Below, one piece after another: positions 6,869 to 15,700 of a stretch of DNA of 45,324 nt. Each line of letters opens with the position of its first letter. The first letter of the stretch is position 1. The stretch comes from a bacterium (GTDB lineage Bacteria; Patescibacteriota; Minisyncoccia; UBA6257; GWB1-50-10): the NCBI GenBank assembly GCA_021814165.1, contig JAKAIX010000005.1, positions 1 through 45,324 of the forward strand, read 5' to 3'. The position numbers and the translations under genes were made by a program. The notes below the pieces were generated by a model. The model had not been told where the DNA came from. It searched no databases and saw only the letters and a list, made by a program, of their open reading frames with translations.

Positions 6869-7807
6869 ATGTACGATCTTATAATCATCGGCGGCGGTCC
6901 TGCGGGCGTATCCGCCGGCATCTACTCGGCGAGAAAAAAAATAAAGACCGTGATCATTACCGACACGTTCGGCGGGCAGTCGCTCGTGTCCGACAAGATC
7001 GGCAACTGGATCGGGGAAGTGGAAATATCGGGATTCGAGCTCGGACAAAAAATGGAGCAGCACTTGAAATCGCACCACGAGGGCATTGATATCGTGGAAG
7101 GGGATTTCGTGGAAAAGATAGAGCGCATTCCCGGAGATACTCCGGCGTTCAAGGCGACTACCAGGAACGGGAAGACGTTCGAGGCAAAAACCGTGCTTCT
7201 CACCGCGGGATCGCGGAGACGGAAACTCGCCGTGCCCGGCGAAAAAGAACTTGAAGGGAAAGGAGTGGTGTATTGCTCGACGTGCGACGCGCCGCTTTTC
7301 GGAGGAATGGACGTGGCGGTAGTGGGCGGCGGGAATGCGGGACTCGAAGCGGTTGAGGATCTTATTCCGTATGCGAATACAATATATCTTCTGCATCATC
7401 GCGACAGTTTGAAAGGAGACGCGGTCACCCAGGAGCGCATTAAGGCCTCGCCGAAGGTAACCGTACTTTTAAACGCGGAAACAAAACGGATTGTGGGCGA
7501 AGAATCGGTAGCGGGTTTGGAATACGAGGATCTCGCTTCGAGCGAGCGTAAAACGCTCGCGGTGCAGGGAGTGTTCGTTGAGATCGGTATTATCCCGAAC
7601 GGCGACCTCTTGAAAGGCCTCGTCGCTTTGAACGAAAGAGGGGAAGTAGTTATCGACCACAAGACCCAGCGCGCCTCGGTTCCGGGAATCTGGGCGGCGG
7701 GGGACGCGACGGACGTGCTCTATAAGCAAAACAATATCTCGGCGGGGGACGCGGTGAAGGCGGTATTGAACATCAACGATTATCTCCGCGGCGTGGAAAG
7801 GGAATAA
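6869..7807 (+). CDS. trxB: Thioredoxin reductase (NAD(P)H:disulfide oxidoreductase)
   Basis: A 312-residue two-domain flavoprotein of normal length. The FAD-binding motif GGGPAGVSAGIYSAR is at the N-terminus, the redox-active CSTC (Cys136 and Cys139) sits in YCSTCDAPLF, and the second Rossmann motif VVGGGNAGLEA binds the nicotinamide nucleotide. GIWAAGDATD near the end contacts FAD. It would reduce thioredoxin or the nearby glutaredoxin-like protein in the cytoplasm. In the nucleotide-binding domain HHRDSLKGD replaces the common HRRD/E-F-R pattern, so preference for NADPH or NADH is uncertain. Confidence 0.93.
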   Translation: MYDLIIIGGGPAGVSAGIYSARKKIKTVIITDTFGGQSLVSDKIGNWIGEVEISGFELGQKMEQHLKSHHEGIDIVEGDFVEKIERIPGDTPAFKATTRNGKTFEAKTVLLTAGSRRRKLAVPGEKELEGKGVVYCSTCDAPLFGGMDVAVVGGGNAGLEAVEDLIPYANTIYLLHHRDSLKGDAVTQERIKASPKVTVLLNAETKRIVGEESVAGLEYEDLASSERKTLAVQGVFVEIGIIPNGDLLKGLVALNERGEVVIDHKTQRASVPGIWAAGDATDVLYKQNNISAGDAVKAVLNINDYLRGVERE

Positions 7808-7930
7808 AACGGGGGGCTAGAAATCAGAGAACAGGGAATCAGGACCGGGAATCAGGAGGCAGGAAGCAGGAAACGGGGGACAAGAAGTAAGTTTCAGCCC
7901 CCGCTTTTAGGTTTTAGAAATGCCCGAGCA
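7808..7930. other. Intergenic purine-rich direct-repeat stretch
   Basis: About 120 nt after trxB hold short direct repeats of gaatcagga and caggaagcagga, bounded by complementary gggggct and agccccc. No gene or terminator with a T-run is recognised. Confidence 0.4.
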
Positions 7931-7966
7931 GTCCTCAAAAAATCACATATGTGATTTTTTGAGGAC
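7931..7966. repeat. 36-bp perfect palindrome, copy 1
   Basis: The left half gtcctcaaaaaatcacat (7931-7948) is followed directly by its exact reverse complement (7949-7966), with no spacer. The same 36 bp recurs at 8531-8566. The right end overlaps the -35 region of the Cas2-like gene, so protein binding here could control that gene. Confidence 0.95.
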
Positions 7967-7977
7967 ACTGTGCATGC

Positions 7978-7983
7978 TATAAT
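7978..7983 (+). promoter_or_regulatory. -10 box TATAAT for the PaaX/Cas2-like gene
   Basis: TATAAT ends 6 nt before the ATG at 7990. The T-run and TTGAGG at the right end of the palindrome occupy the -35 position. Confidence 0.6.
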
Positions 7984-7989
7984 GGGAAT

Positions 7990-8508
7990 ATGGCAAAAAC
8001 CTCCGGCGGTGCACAGCGGCACGTGAGAGAAATATGCGAGCTTTTCGGTGCCGTGAATGCAGTGGGGTGTGCGGTGGTAGAAGAACTCCTCGCGCGACAC
8101 GATCGAAAGAAATATCTTCGTCAGAGCCTCCAGCGTCTCCAGGTGCGTGATCTCATTTCAAAAAGCGGCGACGCATATAAACTTACCCCGAAAGGCATTC
8201 TTTTTTTCTCCCGTTATCGAAAGAGAAAAAAGATTGACGAGTCAAGAACGAAGTGGGACGGGAAATGGCGGCTAATTAGTTTTGATGTGCCCGTAAAAGA
8301 GAATGCAAAACGTTTCGTGCTTCTTCGCGCGCTTAAAGAATCCGACTTTTATCAGTTACAGAAAAGCGTGTGGATAGCGCCTTATAAAATGTCCGAGGAA
8401 TTCTGGAAGTTCGTGGTGACGAACAATCTTCATAGTTATTGCAAAGTAATGTTGATTGACGTATTGGAAGGAGACAGGGAATTGAAAAGGCATTTTCATC
8501 TCGCGTGA
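7990..8508 (+). CDS. PaaX-like protein: winged helix plus Cas2-like domain
   Basis: A 172-residue protein. Residues 1-75 look like a winged helix (LRQSLQRLQVRDLISKSG, then DAYKLTPKGILFFSRY). A basic linker RKRKKIDESRTK follows. Residues about 91-172 match the Cas2/PaaX C-terminal ferredoxin-like fold: WRLISFDVPVKENAKRF with the conserved first-strand aspartate (Asp99), then FYQLQKSVWIAPYK. Automatic annotation would probably call it Cas2, but there is no Cas1 and no CRISPR array here. The closest established architecture is the PaaX repressor family. The gene lies between two identical 36-bp palindromes and is probably transcribed without a leader. Regulator or palindrome-processing nuclease are both open. 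Confidence 0.75.
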   Translation: MAKTSGGAQRHVREICELFGAVNAVGCAVVEELLARHDRKKYLRQSLQRLQVRDLISKSGDAYKLTPKGILFFSRYRKRKKIDESRTKWDGKWRLISFDVPVKENAKRFVLLRALKESDFYQLQKSVWIAPYKMSEEFWKFVVTNNLHSYCKVMLIDVLEGDRELKRHFHLA

Positions 8509-8528
8509 TTAATAAGAAGGGGAGAGAG

Positions 8529-8568
8529 ATGTCCTCAAAAAATCACATATGTGATTTTTTGAGGACAT
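8529..8568. repeat. 40-bp perfect palindrome, copy 2
   Basis: It contains the same 36 bp as copy 1 (8531-8566), with two further paired bases on each side (at...at). It starts 20 nt after the stop codon of the PaaX/Cas2-like gene, exactly 600 nt from copy 1. No -10 box lies beside this copy, unlike copy 1. Confidence 0.95.
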
Positions 8569-8781
8569 GAGGGTTTGGAAGAAATGGGAGATTGGAGGGA
8601 GAAAAATGAAGAAAACGGAGGAAAAATGTGGAAAAGCGAGTGGCGAGGCGAGGGAAAAGAAAAGACGGGCGCGGTGTTTCGCGCCTGAAGCTCCCGGATT
8701 CCCACAAATACTCTCCCGAACGTCCCAAATGCCCATTACCACTACATTCCCTGCTCGTTCTTCTGCTATAATAAAACAAGG
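8569..8781. other. Spacer before the cupredoxin gene
   Basis: A 213-nt purine-rich stretch without a convincing gene, even though an open frame begins at 8567. The only element recognised is TATAAT (8767-8772), 9 nt before the next ATG, the likely promoter of the cupredoxin gene. Confidence 0.5.
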
Positions 8782-9288
8782 ATGACAAAAAAGCAGACTA
8801 TCATCGTGGTTGCGCTTGCGATCGTCGTTTTGGTTGGCATAGCGATAGGGTTGTTCCTGAAGAAAGAACGGGTGGCTCCCGGAGAAGAAACGGGGACTCA
8901 AAACAATCCTCCCGCGGCGACCACGACGCCGGTCTTTTCTCCCGAAGTGCCGAAGGACGCGACTTTGACTCCGCCCGTCCATGAAGCGCCCGCCGCGCCG
9001 AACGTGCCGCAGACGCTCGGCATCTTCGATATGACGGTCGCGGCAAAAGGATTCGATCCCGCCTCGATTACCGTGAAAAATAAAAATCTCGTGACGATCA
9101 ATCTCACGGCGGCGGACGGCGACTATGATTTCTCGATGCCCTACACGGGGCTCTATACGCTCGTGAAGAAAGGAGAGACGAAACAGATCAGTTTCCAAAC
9201 AACGGGCACCGGCACCTTTGTCTTCGAGTGCAGGGACCACTGCCCTTCTTCCGGGAAAATACAAGGAACCGTGGTGGTGATTCCCTAA
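8782..9288 (+). CDS. Membrane-anchored cupredoxin-fold protein
   Basis: A 168-residue protein with an N-terminal membrane anchor (about residues 5-26). A Pro/Thr-rich linker of about 50 residues and a C-terminal cupredoxin-like domain (about 85-168) follow. The domain has the typical AAKGFDPASITVKNKNLVTI and KQISFQTTGTGTFVFEC framework. The metal loop is CRDHCP (Cys150 and Cys154), a C-x3-C spacing as in the CuA site of cytochrome oxidase subunit II. The usual downstream His and Met ligands are missing from SSGKIQGTVVV. It may hold copper differently, form a disulfide or be structural. It faces outward and has two paralogues of the same kind at 16795 and 33424. Confidence 0.8.
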   Translation: MTKKQTIIVVALAIVVLVGIAIGLFLKKERVAPGEETGTQNNPPAATTTPVFSPEVPKDATLTPPVHEAPAAPNVPQTLGIFDMTVAAKGFDPASITVKNKNLVTINLTAADGDYDFSMPYTGLYTLVKKGETKQISFQTTGTGTFVFECRDHCPSSGKIQGTVVVIP

Positions 9289-9310
9289 CGGGAATTAGGA
9301 ATTAGGGAAT

Positions 9311-9770
9311 AAAAATCCAAATTACAAATGCCAAATGCCAAACCAAGCACAAAATCCAAATGACAAAAGATACGACCTCGAAGAACGTACCCAGATATTT
9401 GGAGAAGCCATTATCGAGTTTGTAAAAACACTTCCCATGACGCCTATTATTATGCCCCTTATCAATCAGATCGTACGCTCCGGTACAAGTATTGGCGCCA
9501 ACTATATGGAAGCCGACGGTGCGGAGTCAAAAAAAGATTTCGTGCACAAGATCGGCATCTGCAAAAAAGAATCAAAAGAGACGCTTCATTGGCTTCGCAT
9601 GATTGCAAAGGCAGTCCCTGAAAAGAAAGACGGATGCAGATTTCTTTGGAAGGAAGCGCACGAGTTCACTTTGATATTTTCATCCATTATTAAAAAAGCG
9701 CAGACAAAACGTGTTTGACATTTGGTCATTAATGTATTGATTTGACATTTGGCATTTGAATTTTGGCATT
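9311..9770. mobile_element. Hairpin-bounded four-helix-bundle element 1
   Basis: AT-rich arms surround the four-helix-bundle gene: about 9311-9370 on the left and 9711-9770 on the right. The best block, caaatgccaaatg (9325-9337), pairs perfectly with catttggcatttg (9746-9758). The arms overlap both ends of the gene, so the first codons and the stop lie within the stem. This is the layout of 23S rRNA intervening sequences, where the same protein family is found. Mobility is an inference. Confidence 0.6.
9335..9718 (+). CDS. Four-helix-bundle protein (23S rRNA IVP / S23 family)
   Basis: A 127-residue, mostly helical protein. Family marks are YDLEERTQIFGEAIIEFVK, then LINQIVRSGTSIGANYMEAD, KKDFVHKIGICKKESKETLHWL and a last helix ending FSSIIKKA. 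The family is named from proteins encoded in 23S rRNA intervening sequences. It is also related to the Avd accessory protein of diversity-generating retroelements, but no reverse transcriptase is present here. The first 12 residues (MPNQAQNPNDKR) are encoded by the left arm of the flanking inverted repeat and may be non-essential. The molecular function of stand-alone members is unknown. A paralogue lies at 16307, on the far side of the giant fibre gene. Confidence 0.88.
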   Translation: MPNQAQNPNDKRYDLEERTQIFGEAIIEFVKTLPMTPIIMPLINQIVRSGTSIGANYMEADGAESKKDFVHKIGICKKESKETLHWLRMIAKAVPEKKDGCRFLWKEAHEFTLIFSSIIKKAQTKRV

Positions 9771-9772
9771 CC

Positions 9773-12700
9773 ATGAAAAGTACTAGATTATTAACTTTCG
9801 CTATCCTCTTCCTCATAACGGGATTGTTTTCTATTTCCATTTCTCTTGCGTTCACCGGTCCTACCGCCGGGCAGACGCCGGGGAGCGGGTCGGGGATGAT
9901 CTCGGTTGACCCGAGCGGCAACCTCGGCTTCGGCACGAACAATCTTAACCTCGGCACGAACTTCAACACCCCGCCGGGAGGGACATTCAGTAAGATTTTC
10001 ACAATCGCTTCAAGCTCGACGCCTCCGGGCGTAAACCTCAGAAACATTGCTTCGGCTTGCGGCGCGAGCGGCTGTTCCGGATACAGTCTCTATCCCGCAA
10101 GCTACGTGATGGACATCACGCCGTGGGGCTGGCTTGAATTTTATGATGCGCAAAACAGTGCCCGCCGCGCGTTTGTGATGAATAACGGCTATTTCGGAGT
10201 GGGGTCTTCGCCTACGAACCCTTCCGCGCTCTTCATGGTGAACGGCGGCGATGCGCGATTTTCGGGAAATCTCTATTCTTCAAGCTCGTTCGTAGGAAAC
10301 CTTTCGGGGAGCATTTCTTCCGCAAATGTTTCTTCGGGCGTGTTCGGGAGCTTGCAGGGGAACGGCAACTTCGCGTTTCCCGCGAGCGTGGGAATCGCGA
10401 CTTCGTCCCAGAACGGTCTACCGCAAGCACTTTCCGTGCAGGGTAATGGGTACTTCAGTGGTTTGCTGGGGGTCGGGACGGCGAGCCCAACAGAAAAGTT
10501 GTATGTTTCTGGCGGAAACATTGCTATAGAAGGGACAATCAACGGAACGGGTTATGAACTTTTTAACACAAACGGGATTTTAAGATGGATAGCGAGAGGA
10601 GTAAATAACGAAGTCGGTAGCAATTCGGGTTTTGATTTAGATTTTGTATCAAGAGATGATCTGGGAAATGGTTTGGCAGACGTATTAACCCTAAAAAGAA
10701 CAGGCAACGTCGGCATTGGGACTATAACCCCCGCTAATCTATTGGAAATAAAAGGTTCCCCAGGTGGCGGAGGAAATCTTCGTTTGACTGGCACAAACGG
10801 TAATATGGGTTTTGAAATGGTGAACACTGCAGGAACCACATATAACTGGAGAGTCGGTGGACAGAATGCGGTATATAACGGTTTTGATATAACTCCATCA
10901 ACCGCGGCAGGAGGAACAACTTATTCAAATCCTGCGTTAGTGATTTTAAATACGGGAAGAATTGGTATTGCGACCACAACCCCCAATACTGCAGGGCTTG
11001 TCGTCGCGAACGCGGTCTCTGGGGCGGCGATTGATGTGAACAGCAACCGCATCGTGAACGTCGGTACTCCCGTGAATACCGGCGATGCGGCGAATAAGTC
11101 GTATGTCGATTCCGTCGTGGGCGGTGGGGGAAGCACGGGGAGCTTTACGACACTCACCGTTACGGGCACCTCGACACTCGCAACGACGGGAGGAAATGTG
11201 GGAATCGGGACGGCGGCGCCTGCAGAAAAATTAAGCTTGGGAGGTGGAAATATAACTCTCGGGGACGCGTCTGGCTCTTCTCAATATATTGGTCTGCTTC
11301 ATAGCAGTAATCGTTATCGGGTTAATTTCAATGGTTATAATGCTGGAAGTTATATTGGTATTGAAGCAGGTAGTAATGAGGGATTAAAGGTTTTGAACAC
11401 CGGAAATGTATTAATACCTATAGGCAATCTTGGCATCGGGACAGCGGGACCAAGAAGTAAATTAGATGTGAATGGTGGAATGGATCTAGCTTATGCGGCT
11501 TCGACTTTAGCTAATAATGCTAGCGCAATCAGATGGGAGAACGGTTCGTCAATTACTTCGGCTTTCGGTTTTGTAGTTCAGAATGGTGTTTGGTATCAGG
11601 GTTCTAACGATACAGGTAATCAGGACTTCGGAGTACGAGGAGGCACTGTCGATGGCAGCTTGGGGACGGTTAATTTTGTAGTAAAAGGAAATGGCAACGT
11701 AGGCATCGCGACCACCTCCCCCGCGTACAAACTCGATGTCGTGGGAGGCGGAAGATTCTCCCAGCCCGTGGGAGTGGGGACGCCGATCAACACAGGCGAT
11801 GCCGCGACGAAATCGTACGTCGATTCCTCGATTACCAATAACGTAAGTCAGTGGACCACTACTTCGACCGGCGTGTATTACAACGGCGGGAATGTGGGGA
11901 TAGGGACGACAAGTCCGGGGCAAAAACTCGAGGTGAATGGAAACGCTTTAGTAACTAAGTTAGGAATTGGACAGCTAGATGCGGCTAATTACGTTCTTGA
12001 TGTTGGCGGTGCCGCACGTATATCCTCTAATGGTAATGTTAATTTCAATCAGGCAGCGGGAACTGCGACATTTTCCAGAGATGTATATTTAGCGACCGTA
12101 GCTGGCAACGTCGGTATCGCGACTTCCTCTCCCGCCGACAAACTCGACGTAAAGGGGAACGGTATCTTCAGAAACAACCTCTCCGCAGACACCTTCTACG
12201 ATCAAGGCAACAGCGGGTATTATATCGACCCCGCGGCAAACATCATGCCGTACTCCGCGCTCTTCGCGGGGAATGTGGGAATCGGGACGACGGCACCGGG
12301 GGCGAAATTAGATATTAATGGTACAGCTTTTATAGAAGGTAGCGGAACTTTCACAACGACAAGTAATGCTTTGTCGTTATATTCTAACGATGTCACTGCT
12401 TACAGGATTGGTTTTGATAGCCAAGGTGGTGCTGTAGGATATATTCGAGCTAATGTTATCGCCGGTTCTGCTTCTAATACTTGGGGGACCGCGATCGGAC
12501 ATTCTATATCGACCACACCAAATACTCTGGTAACAGATTTGTTTGTAGGGGCAAGCGGCAACGTCGGCATCGGGACGACGAGTCCAAATAATAAATTACA
12601 AATAGGTTCTGTACCTAGTTACAGTGGAAATCAATTTGCAATAGGTGATGGAACTAATCAATTTGCTCTTTATGTTGCTGGTACACCATCATTTTATTCA

Positions 12701-15700
12701 AATAACAACTTTGCCTTTCTATCTAGTGGCGGAGGAACTGGTAGTGTTGGCATTGGAACTACAGGACCACAGTCAAAATTAGATTTTGGTACCAGTGTTG
12801 CCAATAATAAAATTATAATCGGAACATATATGAGTGGTAACCAGTGGACTGGAATTGGTATGGATACCACAACTGCTGGTATTAGGATTGCGGGAGATGT
12901 TTCTGGAGGGATTCAGCCATTAATGGACGTTGGGCTGTATTCAAATGATGCTAGTCATAACTGGACTAGTCGCATGATTGTTCAGGGAAACGGCAACGTC
13001 GGTATTGCCACCACCTCCCCCGCGTACAAACTCGATGTCGTGGGAGGCGGAAGATTCTCCCAACCCGTGGGAGTGGGAACACCGATCAGTGCGAGTGATG
13101 CCGCGACAAAATCCTACGTTGATTCCTCAATTACCGGCGGCTCCGGTTCCACCGTCGGCTACTGGACTGCCTCCTCCACCTCGATTTACAACTCGAATGC
13201 GGGGTATGTGGGGGTAGGAATTACAAATCCGAGCGAGAAGTTTGAGGTTGCGGGCGGTTCTTTAAGAATTGATGGACAAGCAAGTAATTTCTCATTAGGT
13301 TCTCCCGGTTTGAATTTGGACTATTCTCCTGGAGGTGGAAATATTGCCCGGATTTACACAGTACCGGGAACAAGCGGCAGTTCTTATGATTTGTCTTTAG
13401 GCGCAGGCGCCAGTGAAGCAATACGTATCAAAGTAGGCGGCAACGTTGGTATCGGCGTATCTCCCACTGCGAAACTCGACGTGAACGGAAACGTATCCGC
13501 CCCGATGTACTACGACCGCGACAATACGAACTACTATATCGACCCCGCGGCGAACGTGATGCCGTACTCGGCAACGTTTGCGGGAGCTGTGGGGATCGGG
13601 ACGACGGCGCCGGGATCTCCATTGGAAGTGTATTCGGTGGGGACAGATAACACTTTAACAACAAACATGTATTTGAGTGCGGGTCATGGAACGAATAGGC
13701 AAATTGCTTTAGGATTTGGCAGAAATGATCACTATAATGCTTATCAATCGAGGATTGTAAGTAATATGAGTTCTGTGACTACATATGGAAGCACCTTGCA
13801 ATTTCAGACAATGGGTACTTCCGCTGGCACTTGGAATACGGGTTTGTTTATCGACACAAGCGGCAGTGTCGGCATCGGGACGACGAGTCCAGGAACGATA
13901 TTAGATGTGGTTGGTGGATATATAAGAGCTAGGGATAACGCTTCCTATGGAGCCGCATTTATGCAGGGTGCAAACGGCGTTTCGTATTTTGGTAATACTG
14001 GAACTTCAAGAATTGCAATCGGTAATAGCACAAATTATGAAAGGGTAACAATTTTAGATAACGGTAACGTCGGTATTGGAACGACAGGACCAGTAAACGC
14101 TCTTGAAGTAAAAGGTGCGAACGGTTCACCGAGTTTGTCAGCAGACACGAACGGTATATTTACAATTCATAATGGGACAACAAATGAGACCTTACAATTC
14201 GGAAGTCTTTCAGCGAATCCATATTCTTCTTGGATTCAAGCAAAAGACTCAAATAACATAGGTAACTCCTATCCAATTTCGTTGAATCCACTTGGTGGCA
14301 ATGTCGGCATCGGGACCTCCACTCCTGCAGGACGGCTTGATGTGGCGAATGGAAACATTGTAAACGTCGGCGCTCCGATTAATGCGAATGATGCCGCGAC
14401 GAAGAACTATGTAGACAGCGCAGTGTCGGGCGGTAGCGGACCATGGACGCTCTCCGGCTCGAATGTGTATACCACGAATATGGGATACAGCGTTGGTATT
14501 GGAACGGCGAGTCCGTGGGCGAAGTTGGATATTTCGAGCGCTGATGCATCTACTGGTTTAGCAGGCGGGACGTTTTTGAGAGTTGTGAATACCAACCAGA
14601 GCACCAGTACAAAGGCAGGTATTGGTTTTACTGCGGAGCCGAGTAAGGGGAGTGCTCTGAGCTTGATTTGGAGTCAGGTAACAAATGCTGGCAATGGTGC
14701 TTCCACACTTAACTTTTCTACATATGATGGTGGAGTGTGGCATGATCCCGCTATGACAATAAGCGGCGGCAGCGTTGGTATTGGCACAACCTCCCCCGGC
14801 ACAAATCTCGACGTGAACGGAAATGCAGAGGCGCAAATGTACTATGATCGGGACAATACGAATTACTACATCGACCCCGCCGGAAATGTGATGAACCCAG
14901 CTGTAAATGTAGGGGGGCCAATAAAGACAAGCTATACTAACGGCGGTATCGGTCCAAGTAGCGCCCATCTTGTCTTAGAAAATCCAGCCGGCAGTCAAAC
15001 GGAACAATATTTCACTTTTGGTGGCGTACAAAAGAGTTCAATCCGCGTCGATTCAGCTGGGAATATGGTATTAAATGCTGCGAGTGGGAACCTTTATCTC
15101 AATAATGATTTTGGAGGAAATGCAAGCATTTGGAGTGGCAACACGAATACCATAACTTTGTTAAATAACGGCAACGTCGGCATCGGGACAGTGTCACCAA
15201 GTGGAAAATTGCAAGTTGGAACTTATGGAACTATTTCTGCCCCGACATACGGTGTTGGAAATGGGGACGGGTTGATATTTGATTTTTTCAATGTTGGTAA
15301 TCCATATACAAGATTTGGAAGGATAGTATCATCAGCGGGTGATGCATCTGAAGCGAGATTGAGTTTCTTCACAAAAGATTCGTCTGCAAACCCAACGGAA
15401 AAGGTCACAATATTAGGAAACGGCAACGTCGGCATCGGAACGACGAGTCCAGCCACTACCCTTCATGTAGATGCTGCTGGCGGAGGAATCATAAGAGTAA
15501 CGCGATTAGGATCGGGAGCTGGCTTTATCCAACTTGAAGCAGATGGGACCAATGGAACATTGACGACAACCAATGCTACTATTTTTCAAACAGGTGGTAG
15601 TGAGAGAATGAGAATTTTAAGCACCGGCAACGTCGGCATCGGGACGACGGGACCGTCATTTACAGGTTCAGCAATAACTAGTCCTATAGGCATCGAATTA

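Noticed and set aside
7990-8508. Cas2 as a sign of a CRISPR-Cas locus
   Set aside because: No Cas1, no other cas gene and no repeat-spacer array lie in the window. The two palindromes are 600 bp apart with a gene between, not a CRISPR array. The N-terminal winged helix fits the PaaX family better.
8567-8785. 72-codon open frame starting at the end of palindrome 2
   Set aside because: Low-complexity basic and proline-rich translation, no Shine-Dalgarno and no -10 box. It overlaps the promoter and start of the cupredoxin gene.
9749-9772. TTG start of the giant fibre gene at 9749
   Set aside because: It lies in the right arm of the AT-rich inverted repeat, and would place eight residues before a perfect signal peptide that starts at the ATG at 9773.
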